42,178 bases of DNA from assembly GCA_029781045.1 (NCBI GenBank), contig JAKOXL010000028.1:1-42178 (forward strand), written 5' to 3'. Both the position numbers and the translations under genes were made by a program. Below the pieces are notes generated by a model. That model saw nothing but the letters and a program-made list of their open reading frames with translations. It was not told the DNA's origin and searched no databases. The DNA comes from Bacillota bacterium (GTDB lineage Bacteria > Bacillota > UBA994 > UBA5500). Positions 33,252 to 41,910 of this stretch are shown piece by piece. How positions within the stretch are numbered: the first letter of the stretch is position 1; each line of letters starts with the position of its first letter.

Positions 33252-34499
33252 ATGGATTCTACAAAGTACTCCTTGGCCGATTTCATTGATATACCGGACC
33301 AGGATATTATGGGCAGGGCACGCATATTCGCTGAGTACACAGAAGACAGCCGACGGCGCGGGCATGCCCATTTCAGAAGAGTATCATTAGACGGATCTGG
33401 TCCCACCATGCAGGTCATCGATCCCCTAACCGGTAAAGTCAATGAAATGATCTACATGGCGTCCAACGATTACTTAAACCTGACGAAACACCCCCGCACT
33501 ATTGCCGCTGGTCGCGCTGCCTTAGAGAAGTATGGCTCAGGCGCTGGCAGCGTACCTTTGTTAGGTGGAACACTGGATATTCATATAGAACTGGAGCAGA
33601 AGATCGCGAAGTTCAAAGGTTGCGAAGCGGCAATTCTCTACACCAGCGGTTTTGGTTCCAATTGCGGCACCTTGCTGGCCATGCTTACCGAAAAGGACGT
33701 GGCGATTCTCGACTTGCTAGTGCATGCCAGTATTATTGATGGCTGCAAGAAGACTAACGTCCAGTACTTCCGCCATAATAACATGGAGTCGCTGGAGAGA
33801 GCATTGAAGAAGGCGAAGGATAAGTATCGCACCAAACTGGTGGTTGTGGATGGCGTCTACTCTATGGACGGAGACATAGCCAAACTTGATCAGATCGTGG
33901 AGTTGGCCCATGCTTACGGTGCCTATGTGATGGTAGATGAGGCCCATGCCACTGGCGTTATTGGCGCTAACGGTCGGGGCACCCCCGAGCACTTTGGTTT
34001 GGAAGGCAAGGTGGATATTGTAGCCGGTACATTCAGTAAGGCATTGGGTGCTGTTGGTGGTTTTATCGCCACCAACAAGGAGTTGGTGCAACTGTTGCAC
34101 TTCTATTCTCGTTCCTACATGTTTTCAACAGCTCCCACACCTCAAGCCACTGGCTCGCTCATTGCCGCCCTCGATGTAATCGAAACCGAACCGGAGCTAA
34201 GGGCTAAACTCTGGGATAACATAAACTATTTCCGCAAGAACATAACCAGTCTCGGCTACGATATAGGTAATGCGGAAACAGCCATCTTCCCCTTAATAAT
34301 TGGTGATGGCTTTAAGGTAAGAGAAATGTGTCGGCGTTGCCACGAACTGGGTCTTTATGTTAACCCTGTTCAATACCCGGCTGTGCCCGAGCGACTTTCC
34401 CGCCTGCGCATCAGCCTGATGTCGGCCCATACCCGCGAGCATCTAGATAGGGCCTTAGAAATTCTGGAACACGTTGGGCGCGAGTTTGAAGTTATTTAA
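33252..34499 (+). CDS. Alpha-oxoamine synthase-family PLP enzyme (BioF/Kbl/SPT-like)
   Basis: The 415-residue PLP enzyme condenses an amino acid with an acyl thioester. The PLP lysine is K263 in GTFSKALGAVGG. Other marks are SNDYLNLTKHP, GSGAGSVPLLGGTLDIHIELE, DEAHATGVIG and a C-terminal RLRISLMSAHTREHLD. The extra N-terminal segment of about 40 residues, ending near FRRVSLDGSGPTMQV, resembles serine palmitoyltransferase-like or CqsA-like members rather than minimal BioF. No biotin or threonine dehydrogenase genes are nearby. AGGAGGAG precedes the ATG. The exact reaction is open. Confidence 0.87.
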   Translation: MDSTKYSLADFIDIPDQDIMGRARIFAEYTEDSRRRGHAHFRRVSLDGSGPTMQVIDPLTGKVNEMIYMASNDYLNLTKHPRTIAAGRAALEKYGSGAGSVPLLGGTLDIHIELEQKIAKFKGCEAAILYTSGFGSNCGTLLAMLTEKDVAILDLLVHASIIDGCKKTNVQYFRHNNMESLERALKKAKDKYRTKLVVVDGVYSMDGDIAKLDQIVELAHAYGAYVMVDEAHATGVIGANGRGTPEHFGLEGKVDIVAGTFSKALGAVGGFIATNKELVQLLHFYSRSYMFSTAPTPQATGSLIAALDVIETEPELRAKLWDNINYFRKNITSLGYDIGNAETAIFPLIIGDGFKVREMCRRCHELGLYVNPVQYPAVPERLSRLRISLMSAHTREHLDRALEILEHVGREFEVI

Positions 34500-34518
34500 A
34501 CCCAAATGGAAAGTATCT

Positions 34519-34558
34519 GGGGTGGTCGCAAAATCTTTTTGCGACCACCCCATTTTTT
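34519..34558 (+). terminator. Intrinsic terminator after the alpha-oxoamine synthase
   Basis: A perfect 15-bp stem (GGGGTGGTCGCAAAA and its complement) with a 3-base loop is followed by ATTTTTT. Confidence 0.92.
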
Positions 34559-34634
34559 GCGACACTTTTGCAGCGGAGCCCGGTCTAATAGGTAATGGGT
34601 TTCTTGACCCAACCAGCCACACAGGGAGGTAATC

Positions 34635-35486
34635 TTGTTTATGGGCAAACGCATCGCAATAGTGACCGATAGCACCGCAGACTTACCGCCAGAGGCGGCA
34701 CAAGAACTGGGAATCACAGTCGTTCCGCTCACCGTAAACTTCGGGCAGCAACAATACTTGGACGGTGTGGACCTCTCCAGTAAAGACTTCTATCCTCTCT
34801 TAGCAGCCAGTTCTACCCTCCCAACCAGTTCTCAACCCTCCCCGGGCCAGTTTCAAGCCGTTTATAAACGGCTTTTGCGGGATTATGAAAGTATCATCAG
34901 TATTCATATCTCTTCCGGCTTATCCGGAACGGTAAACTCGGCCTTAGCCGCCAAAGAAATGGTGACTGGTGATATTCATGTAATCGATTCCAAATCGATA
35001 AGTCTAGGAATTGGTCTGATCGTGCTAGAAGCTCGGGAAATGGTGGAAAAGGGATTGGGGACAAAGGAAATTGTGGCAAGCCTAGAGCAAGTGATAAAGG
35101 ACACAGAAGTGCTGTTTACTTTAGATACCATGGAATACCTACATAAGGGCGGACGCATTGGTAAGGTAGCCGCTATCATGGGATCTTTGTTAAACATTAA
35201 ACCGATAATACGGGTAGTTGATGGCATATACATTCCTGCAGCCAAAGTTCGCCGGCAGGATATAGCACTGCAAGAGATCGTGAACCAAATGCAGACCCTG
35301 GCCGCTGGCAAGGACATTAAGCGACTGGTTGTGGCCCATGGAGCCGCTGAGGAAGCGGCTGCCCGTTTGGCGCGGCAACTGCAAGGGGCCTTTGGGCGTG
35401 GGCCGGATCTGTTCATGTCAGTGGGCCCCGTAATAGGCGTACACACGGGCCCGGGTACTGTGGGCGCTGCCATGTTGTTAAAATAA
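34635..35486 (+). CDS. DegV-family fatty-acid-binding protein
   Basis: The 283-residue protein is full length for DegV/FakB. It contains IVTDSTADLPPE, the lipid-pocket motif PTSQPSPGQF, SSGLSGTVNSA and the C-terminal SVGPVIGVHTGPGTVG. FakB proteins present fatty acids to the kinase FakA for membrane lipid synthesis; no fakA is nearby. TTG at 34635 lies 5 bases after GGGAGG and ATG at 34641 lies 11 bases after it; either could be the start. Confidence 0.93.
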   Translation: MFMGKRIAIVTDSTADLPPEAAQELGITVVPLTVNFGQQQYLDGVDLSSKDFYPLLAASSTLPTSSQPSPGQFQAVYKRLLRDYESIISIHISSGLSGTVNSALAAKEMVTGDIHVIDSKSISLGIGLIVLEAREMVEKGLGTKEIVASLEQVIKDTEVLFTLDTMEYLHKGGRIGKVAAIMGSLLNIKPIIRVVDGIYIPAAKVRRQDIALQEIVNQMQTLAAGKDIKRLVVAHGAAEEAAARLARQLQGAFGRGPDLFMSVGPVIGVHTGPGTVGAAMLLK

Positions 35487-35607
35487 GAGCATTGTATTAG
35501 GAATCCAGGAACGACCATGGTCATACTAGGTTGCATGCCAACGACTGTCCAAGGGAAACTTAGACAATGACACTAGTTCAATGCAGCAAGCCTAAGGAGG
35601 ACTTTGG

Positions 35608-36756
35608 ATGCTGGATATGCACTACTTCGATAACGCCGCCACCTCCTGGCCAAAGCCGGAGGAGGTTTATCAAGTTTGCGATAGGTTTATGCGAGAAGTC
35701 GGAGCCAACCCGGGTCGCTCTGGTCACTGTCTTTCTAAGCAAGCCGATGCCATCGTAGAGGAAACACGCCATTTGTTGGCCGCCTTCTTTGGTGCACCCG
35801 ATCCCAAGCTGGTGGCTTTTACCTTCAACGGCACCGATGGGCTTAATCTGGTGATCAAGGGACTCTTGTCTCCTGGGGATCATGCCATCACCAGCAATGT
35901 GGAGCATAACTCGGTCAGCCGCCCCTTGCGCCGTCTGGAGCGGGAAGGAGTAGATGTCACTTATCTGCAGTCGGATGCAGAGGGGCGCCTGTCGCCGGAG
36001 AATCTGGCGGCGCTGATGCGCCCGGAAACGAAACTGGTAATTATCACTCATGCCTCCAATGTCTTGGGTTGCCGTCAAGACGTGGCGGCCTTGGCCAAAG
36101 TAGCCCATGAGGGAGGAGCCCTCTTCGCTCTGGATGCAGCTCAAACGGCGGGCCATTATCCCATCAACATGCAGGAGTTGGGGATAGATATCCTAATAGT
36201 TCCGGGTCACAAAGGGCTTTTAGGCCCCTATGGAACCGGGGCAGTCATTACTTTGAGGGACGTGGGCATCCGCCCCTGGCGTGATGGCGGTACGGGTACT
36301 AGATCCGACGCTCGTCTGCACCCGGATGAGCTCCCCTACCGCTTGGAAGGTGGTACCCTTAATGCCGCTGGCATTGCCGGTTTAGGTGCCGCCATCAAGT
36401 TTATCAACAGCATTGGTCTAGAAAACATCATGGCCAAAGAGAAGGCCGATATGGAACAGCTACTAGCCTGTCTGCAGGCAGAAGACCGGGTTACCATTTA
36501 TGGTCCGACTGCTGCCTCTGAGCGTGCCGGGTTGGTGGCATTCAATATTGAAGGCTTTGATTCGGAAGAGTTGGCTCAAATCATGAACGATGAATGGCGC
36601 ATAGCAGGGCGACCTGGTTTGCACTGCTCCCCCCTCTCTCACCGAGCGGTAGGCACTTTCCCAAAAGGCAGCTACCGCTTAAGCCCTGGCTATTTCACAT
36701 CACCTGAATCGCTGGAGATCGCCTGCCAGGCCATTCAGCGCATCTGCCGCACCTAG
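35608..36756 (+). CDS. Cysteine desulfurase-family class V aminotransferase
   Basis: The 382-residue PLP enzyme resembles the NifS/SufS-like group that lacks a dedicated scaffold neighbour. It contains YFDNAATSWPKPEEV, the PLP-binding ALDAAQTAGH, the PLP lysine K202 in VPGHKGLLGPYGTG, and a cysteine at the catalytic position, C340 in RPGLHCSPLSH. The cysteine and its RxGLHC setting support sulfur or selenium mobilisation from cysteine or selenocysteine. AAGGAGG precedes the ATG. There are no isc/suf genes beside it. Confidence 0.88.
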   Translation: MLDMHYFDNAATSWPKPEEVYQVCDRFMREVGANPGRSGHCLSKQADAIVEETRHLLAAFFGAPDPKLVAFTFNGTDGLNLVIKGLLSPGDHAITSNVEHNSVSRPLRRLEREGVDVTYLQSDAEGRLSPENLAALMRPETKLVIITHASNVLGCRQDVAALAKVAHEGGALFALDAAQTAGHYPINMQELGIDILIVPGHKGLLGPYGTGAVITLRDVGIRPWRDGGTGTRSDARLHPDELPYRLEGGTLNAAGIAGLGAAIKFINSIGLENIMAKEKADMEQLLACLQAEDRVTIYGPTAASERAGLVAFNIEGFDSEELAQIMNDEWRIAGRPGLHCSPLSHRAVGTFPKGSYRLSPGYFTSPESLEIACQAIQRICRT

Positions 36757-36769
36757 TAGCTGGCGACCC

Positions 36770-36798
36770 TTGACTAGGCCAGACCATTCCAGTATGAT
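36770..36798 (+). promoter_or_regulatory. Sigma-A-type promoter of lysS
   Basis: TTGACT (36770-36775), a 17-base spacer and TATGAT (36793-36798) form a near-consensus promoter. Transcription would start near 36805, at the 5' edge of the T-box leader. Confidence 0.75.
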
Positions 36799-36804
36799 TT
36801 TGAC

Positions 36805-37057
36805 AAGCAGCGATGATGCGGAGGAGTATAGGCTGTTCCGGATTCCCAGAGAGTTGCGTACTGGTGGAAACGCAGCATGAAGGCGCCTAGAAGAAAGCCG
36901 CGGAGTTGGGGCAAGAAAAACGAGTAGCTGTACTCGGACCGAGCCCTACGGCTATCCCCCGTTATCGGGATAAGAGCGGGTTACCTTTTGGTAACCAAGC
37001 AGGGTGGTACCGCGAAATGGCCTTTCGTCCCTTCAGGGAAGAAGGGCTTTATTTTTT
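36805..37057 (+). ncRNA. T-box leader controlling lysS
   Basis: This tRNA-sensing riboswitch carries the invariant T-box sequence AGGGTGGTACCGCG (37001-37014). Upstream are stem I features (GATGATGCGGAGGAGTA, then CAGAGAG and GGTGGAAACGC) and further hairpins, including GGTTACC/GGTAACC (36979-36996). Downstream is a terminator hairpin (CCCTTC/GAAGGG, 37029-37046) with T6 at 37052-37057. A lysine codon AAG at 36880-36882 is placed where the specifier is expected. Uncharged tRNA-Lys should stabilise the antiterminator and switch lysS on. Confidence 0.93.
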
Positions 37058-37072
37058 GAGGAGGAATGCAAA

Positions 37073-38533
37073 GTGTCTGATCTACCCGAGTATCGATTGC
37101 AGAAGCTTAACACCATCAAGGAGCTGGGCATCCAGCCTTGGCCCGAACGTTTTGCCAGCACCCATACCTTAGCAGCCGCAGCACAGTTGCCCGACGGCAC
37201 AGAAAACGTTCGCATTGCTGGCCGCATAGTTGCCCTGCGCAAGCTGGGCAAGTTGACCTTTGCCCATGTGCAAGACTTGGAGGGACGTATCCAAATCTCC
37301 CTCAAGCGGGATGTTCTGGGCGAGGCCTATGATACCTTCCATAAAATCATAGATATCGGTGACTTTGTAGGCATTAGTGGCTCCGTCTTTACCACCAAAA
37401 CCGGAGAGAAGACGGTTATGACAGAGGAGTACGTTTTCCTAGGCAAGGCCCTACGCGAACTGCCTGAGAAATGGCACGGGTTAACGGACATAGAGTTGCG
37501 CTATCGGCAGCGCTACCTGGATCTCATCACCAACGCGGAAAGCCGTCGTGTGGCTCTGCTACGCTCGCGGCTGATAAAGGCTCTCCGCAACTTCTTGGAT
37601 GAGCGGGGCTTCATTGAAGTTGAAACTCCAATTCTGACCAATCAGGCCTCGGGCGCTTTAGCGCGGCCCTTCCAGACCTATCATAATGCTTTGGGCATCG
37701 ATGTCTATCTACGCATTGCACCCGAGACCTACTTGAAGCGGCTGGTTGTCGGTGGTTTTACCAACGTATATGAAGTTGCTCGCAACTTCCGCAATGAAGG
37801 TATTAGCCCTGTCCACCTGCAGGACTTCACCATGGTAGAAGGCTACAGCGCTTACTGGAACTATGAGGACAATATGAGACTGATGCGCTCCCTGATTCTG
37901 CACATACTGGAACAGGTCTTTGGCACCTATCAGATTCAGATCGGCCAGCATGTCATCGATTTTTCACAGGAATGGCCGGTAGTTACCTTCCGGGAGTTGA
38001 TATTGAAAGATGCGGGTCTGGACATTAACGCCTACCCGGATGGCCCCTCTCTACTGGTAGCTATTAGGAAAAAAGGAATCCAGCTGGAACACGAGAATCT
38101 AGAGGCTCTGGGTAAGGGCAACCTCATAGATGTGCTGTATAAGAAGGTAAGTAGGCCTAAGATTATTGCTCCTACCTTCTTAACGGCCCATCCGATAGAG
38201 CTTTCTCCTCTGGCTCGACGAAACGATAAAGACCCAAGTATCGCTGACCGTTTCCAGCTGATTGTCAACGGCGCCGAAATAATCAACGCCTATTCGGAGC
38301 TGGTTGACCCCATCGATCAACGGCAACGGCTGGAAGAACAGGCAAGGCTGCGCAGCCAGGGAGACGAGGAAGCCATGCCGCTAGACAACGATTACCTGCG
38401 GGCCATGGAGTACGGTATGCCACCCATTTCAGGCTGGGGCATCGGTATCGACCGCTTGCTACAGGTTCTGCTAGACTTACCCAATATTAGGGACGGCGTC
38501 CTCTTCCCTCTTATGCGTCCGTTAAACGAGTAG
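37073..38533 (+). CDS. lysS: Class II lysyl-tRNA synthetase
   Basis: The 486-residue enzyme charges tRNA-Lys. An N-terminal OB anticodon-binding domain (VRIAGRIVALRKLGKLTFAHV) precedes the class II core: motif 1 FIEVETPILTNQASG, motif 2 VYEVARNFRNEGISPVHLQDFT and motif 3 GWGIGIDRLL. Motif 2 reads SPVHLQDFT where most bacterial LysRS have RHNPEFT, so this is a divergent subtype. GTG at 37073 is chosen because GAGGAGG lies 8 bases upstream; the frame continues into the leader but not as coding sequence. It is controlled by the T-box leader. Confidence 0.95.
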   Translation: MSDLPEYRLQKLNTIKELGIQPWPERFASTHTLAAAAQLPDGTENVRIAGRIVALRKLGKLTFAHVQDLEGRIQISLKRDVLGEAYDTFHKIIDIGDFVGISGSVFTTKTGEKTVMTEEYVFLGKALRELPEKWHGLTDIELRYRQRYLDLITNAESRRVALLRSRLIKALRNFLDERGFIEVETPILTNQASGALARPFQTYHNALGIDVYLRIAPETYLKRLVVGGFTNVYEVARNFRNEGISPVHLQDFTMVEGYSAYWNYEDNMRLMRSLILHILEQVFGTYQIQIGQHVIDFSQEWPVVTFRELILKDAGLDINAYPDGPSLLVAIRKKGIQLEHENLEALGKGNLIDVLYKKVSRPKIIAPTFLTAHPIELSPLARRNDKDPSIADRFQLIVNGAEIINAYSELVDPIDQRQRLEEQARLRSQGDEEAMPLDNDYLRAMEYGMPPISGWGIGIDRLLQVLLDLPNIRDGVLFPLMRPLNE

Positions 38534-38556
38534 AAGGCGAAGTGAAAGGCGAGACG

Positions 38557-38586
38557 GGGCTGTCGCGAGTTTGCGATAGCCCTTTT
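38557..38586 (+). terminator. Intrinsic terminator after lysS
   Basis: Arms GGGCTGTCGC and GCGATAGCCC (one G-T pair) with a 6-base loop, followed by TTTT. A member of the GGGCTGTCGC hairpin family. Confidence 0.85.
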
Positions 38587-38713
38587 AGCAAGAGAATATA
38601 TACGTCATGTGTAACTTTTTTCCCTAAGTTACGTTAGAGTAGTGTAGATGGCATTCTGCCCGTAACGCCAGATCTGGGTGGCGTCACGCGGGGAGTAAGG
38701 AGTGGTGTTCGGC

Positions 38714-39523
38714 ATGAAGAAATGGACAACGGCTTTGCTGGTCATTCTACTCACCTGGACAGTCTTGGCGGCATTACAGTCGGCTATAGACCTGGATCAT
38801 ATCATGTCTCAGTTCTTAGGTCACATTCAGGTGGAACGCACGGAAACGTCAACTCATACGAGCGTCGGCATAGACCAGTTGCTAGTGGAGTCGAGAAATG
38901 GCAGCATTACGCTGCTGGGTAACGATGAGGGAGACGAAATCATCATTGAAGCCCATTACCGTGCCCGTGCTGCCAGCGAAAGCAGTGCCACTAAGATGCT
39001 GGAGCAGATGACTACGCGGATCAGCCAAGTAGGGGATCGTCTGGTCATACAGGCCGATTTTGGTAATACAAGTGTGAAGGGCGCAATTAGCTATACCATT
39101 ACCCTACCCCACTCTTTGATAGTGGATGCCAAAACCTCTAACGGCAGCGTGGAGGCCATGGATCTAAGTGGAGACTTGAACATCAATACCAGCAATGGAC
39201 GTATAGTTGTCATCTCCCAGCAAGGGCCGCAAAACCTGGTGGCCCACACCAGCAATGGTAGCATCCGGATCAACACCGTGCCGGAGAGCGGCGGCCAATA
39301 TATACTGCGGACTTCCAACGGCTCGGTGCAGGTTAAGTTACCGGAGGATTTGGGAGTCGCTCTGAAGGCTCAAACCAGCAATGGCAACATAACCTTGGGA
39401 AACGGCCAATGGACTCACACCCGCGAGCAGAGCCGCAGGCAGGTGGAAGCTCAGCGGGGTAACGGCGAGTTTAGACTGGAGATAGTCACTTCCAACGGTA
39501 GCATCAGGCTGGGGGATGACTAG
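38714..39523 (+). CDS. Membrane-anchored DUF4097-type beta-repeat protein
   Basis: The 269-residue protein starts with a signal-anchor (MKKWTTALLVILLTWTVLAAL) and continues as a beta-solenoid of the DUF4097 type. The phrase TSNGS or SNGR recurs at roughly 20-residue spacing (KTSNGSVEAM, NTSNGRIVVI, HTSNGSIRIN, RTSNGSVQVK, QTSNGNITLG, TSNGSIRLG), each marking a turn. It is likely to be displayed outside the membrane; such genes are often linked to envelope stress. ATG at 38714 fits the signal sequence, but GTG at 38702 or 38705 is also possible with GGGAG upstream. Confidence 0.82.
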   Translation: MKKWTTALLVILLTWTVLAALQSAIDLDHIMSQFLGHIQVERTETSTHTSVGIDQLLVESRNGSITLLGNDEGDEIIIEAHYRARAASESSATKMLEQMTTRISQVGDRLVIQADFGNTSVKGAISYTITLPHSLIVDAKTSNGSVEAMDLSGDLNINTSNGRIVVISQQGPQNLVAHTSNGSIRINTVPESGGQYILRTSNGSVQVKLPEDLGVALKAQTSNGNITLGNGQWTHTREQSRRQVEAQRGNGEFRLEIVTSNGSIRLGDD

Positions 39524-39568
39524 AAAACAAAGGCTCGATGGGGCATCGCCCCATCGAGCCTTTGTTTT
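39524..39568. terminator. Bidirectional terminator between convergent genes
   Basis: A 21-bp perfect inverted repeat (core GGCTCGATGGGGC) with the 3-base loop ATC has A-rich and T-rich flanks. It lies between the DUF4097 gene and the ygeX-type gene and serves both strands. Confidence 0.93.
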
Positions 39569-39570
39569 TC

Positions 39571-40791
39571 TCAACCTTCCAGCGATGGCAATGGACAATG
39601 GCCTTCCCAAACCACCCTTCGGTAGTTGACCGGATCAGTGGCACCCTCCGTATTAACCAACAACACCACCGAGTTTTCATCCAAGCCAAGCTGCTGGCGC
39701 CACTCAGCATATACTGGTTCAGCTAATAGAGCAAGCAGGCCAGCCCCCACTGCACCCGATTCCCCGGCAGTAACTCTTGGGCCACCGAACCAAGGGTTAC
39801 CTAGAATACGCATACCATAGGACGCCACATAATCTGGACAGCTAAAAAAGCCGCAGACATAATCCCGCAGAAGAGGCCAGGCCAGTGGATTGGGTTCGCC
39901 ACAACTAAGACCCGCCATCATAGTCTGCAGATCCCCCATGACCGCATGTGGTTGCCCGTCCCTGCATTGGGCTGACAAATAGAAACAAGCCGCATTGCTC
40001 GGTTCCATCACCACAAATTGAGGAGGTCTAGTCAGCTCCCTTTGGGACTGCCAGTAGCCCAGCTGAGAGGCGGCAAAGGACCCCACACCTGCCTGCAAGA
40101 ACACATGGGTCGGCGTCACCCCCAGCACCCGCATCTGGTCCCAGGCCTCATCTGCCAGCGTGGTGTATCCCTGCATGATCCAGGTCGGGATTTCGTCATA
40201 ACCGGTCCAAGCCGTATCTTGAACCAACAACCAACCTTCTTGCTCAGCCCGCTTAGCGGCAAAACGCACCGCCTCGTCATAATTGGTATCCAACACAACG
40301 GCCTCGGCTCCGTGCTCCACGATAGCCGCTACGCGATGGGGCGACGCACCTTGGGGCAGATAAACAACTGCCCGCTGACCTAGCTGTTCCGCCGCCCAAG
40401 CCACGGCTCTGCCGTGGTTGCCATCGGTGGCTGTTACAAAGGTTAACGGCTCTGGCTGGGACTGCGCCGCTGCCGCCAGGCCTTCAAAATCTAAGCTATC
40501 GGCATCCAGTCCGAGACGTCTCGCCAGGAGACAGGCTATAGCATAGGAAGCTCCCAGAACCTTAAAGGCATTTAACCCAAATCGCTCCGATTCATCTTTA
40601 ACCAACACCTTCCCCACCTTAGCCAAGTGGGCTAAGCCTGGTAAATCGTAAAGCGGGGTATTGTTATAACCGGCCAGACTTCTGTGAAAGCGGCGAGCTT
40701 TAGCAGCCGCCGCCGGCTGGCAATAGCTTGGTATTGCTACCGGCTCCCCTGAGAGAGGAAAACCAGCAGTAAACGATAACCTGTGACTCAC
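39571..40791 (-). CDS. ygeX: Diaminopropionate ammonia-lyase (YgeX/DpaL type)
   Basis: The 406-residue fold-type II PLP enzyme degrades 2,3-diaminopropionate to pyruvate and ammonia. The PLP lysine is K77 in GLNAFKVLGASYA. Further marks are TATDGNHGRAVAWAA (catalytic Asp), the glycine-rich QAGVGSFAAS phosphate-binding loop, and SCGEPNPLAWPLL and GESGAVGAGLLALL. GTG at 40791 follows AGGAGGG. In enterobacteria ygeX is next to ygeY; here the YgeY-type gene is at 10030. It is transcribed alone, convergent with the DUF4097 gene. Confidence 0.93.
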   Translation of the reverse strand: MSHRLSFTAGFPLSGEPVAIPSYCQPAAAAKARRFHRSLAGYNNTPLYDLPGLAHLAKVGKVLVKDESERFGLNAFKVLGASYAIACLLARRLGLDADSLDFEGLAAAAQSQPEPLTFVTATDGNHGRAVAWAAEQLGQRAVVYLPQGASPHRVAAIVEHGAEAVVLDTNYDEAVRFAAKRAEQEGWLLVQDTAWTGYDEIPTWIMQGYTTLADEAWDQMRVLGVTPTHVFLQAGVGSFAASQLGYWQSQRELTRPPQFVVMEPSNAACFYLSAQCRDGQPHAVMGDLQTMMAGLSCGEPNPLAWPLLRDYVCGFFSCPDYVASYGMRILGNPWFGGPRVTAGESGAVGAGLLALLAEPVYAEWRQQLGLDENSVVLLVNTEGATDPVNYRRVVWEGHCPLPSLEG

Positions 40792-40900
40792 TCGCGATCC
40801 CTCCTGCCCTCTATCTTCGCTTCCAACCTGGCAGCTCCTGCTTTGATGAGCCTATTCTCACCCGTTGGGGCATAGAATGAGACGAAAGGAGGCTGCTGCC

Positions 40901-41851
40901 ATGTCCCTACAGACCACCCTTGCGGCTAATGCCGCCCTATTGTTAAGCAAAGCCAATGTGGTGGGTGTCGGTATTGGTATCAAAGTCAAAGGAGGGCGAA
41001 AGACCGACAAACCCTGTATTACTGTTTTGGTTGCAGAAAAACTGCCCCTACAGGCCCTAGCACCAGCAGATGTGGTTCCCAAGTTCATTGCCGGTTATCC
41101 CACCGATGTTATTACTGGCGGCCCATTTCAAGCCCTTGCCCTTCTCCAAGGTACCAAAGCGGCGGCACCCGGTACGAGTATCGGCCATTACCGTATTACC
41201 GCTGGAACCTTCGGAGCAGTGGTCTATGATCAAAGGAATTCCACTCCCCTCATTCTGTCCAACAACCATGTGCTGGCCAACTCCAGCAACGGCCGAGATC
41301 ACCGGGCCTATATCGGAGATCCTATTCTCCACCCAGGCCCCAGCGATGGAGGCCGCCTACCCGATTCTCTCATAGCGAAACTAACTCGCTTCCAGGTCCT
41401 TAACTTTCTGGCAGCCGATCATCAGACTGCCACCTGGCAAAATAGCTTAGCTACTCAACTCACCAATCTGGTAGACGCGGCAGTGGCGGAACCGCTACCC
41501 GATAAGCTTTTGGAACCGGAAATCCTCGGCATCGGCCCTGTCACCGGCACTCGGGAGGCGGAGTTGGATCTACCTGTGCAGAAAAGCGGCCGGACCACCG
41601 GTGTTACCCAGGGAATAATCCTCTTGCTCAACGCCGCCGTACGAGTGAGTTACGGTTCGGCAGGTATGGCCATCTTTACCGACCAGATAATCAGTGACAT
41701 ACCCAGTGCTCCAGGAGATAGCGGCTCCCTTGTGGTTGATAATGAACGCCGGGCAGTGGGGCTTCTCTTCGCCGGTGGCGGAGGCCTGACCGTCTGCAAC
41801 CCCATTTCCCATGTGGAGCGTTTACTGCAAATCCGCATGCTCCCTGCATGA
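40901..41851 (+). CDS. Trypsin-like (S1-fold) serine protease without a signal peptide
   Basis: The 316-residue protein has a chymotrypsin-like core with H123 in LSNNHVLAN, probable D192 in NLVDAAVAEP and S274 in APGDSGSLVV. An N-terminal stretch (NVVGVGIGIKVKGGRKTDKPCITVLV) matches the pre-domain of bacterial trypsin-like proteins of the Nal1-like type. No secretion signal is visible, so it seems to be cytoplasmic or exported by an unusual route. ATG at 40901 follows AAAGGAGG with 8-base spacing; the frame is open from 40865. Its terminator is interrupted by the right-hand IS. Confidence 0.82.
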   Translation: MSLQTTLAANAALLLSKANVVGVGIGIKVKGGRKTDKPCITVLVAEKLPLQALAPADVVPKFIAGYPTDVITGGPFQALALLQGTKAAAPGTSIGHYRITAGTFGAVVYDQRNSTPLILSNNHVLANSSNGRDHRAYIGDPILHPGPSDGGRLPDSLIAKLTRFQVLNFLAADHQTATWQNSLATQLTNLVDAAVAEPLPDKLLEPEILGIGPVTGTREAELDLPVQKSGRTTGVTQGIILLLNAAVRVSYGSAGMAIFTDQIISDIPSAPGDSGSLVVDNERRAVGLLFAGGGGLTVCNPISHVERLLQIRMLPA

Positions 41852-41910
41852 CACGGGCTGCCTACTACTTTGCTGGGCACGTAAGTGGGATCAGGTCTGA
41901 CGGGAACATG

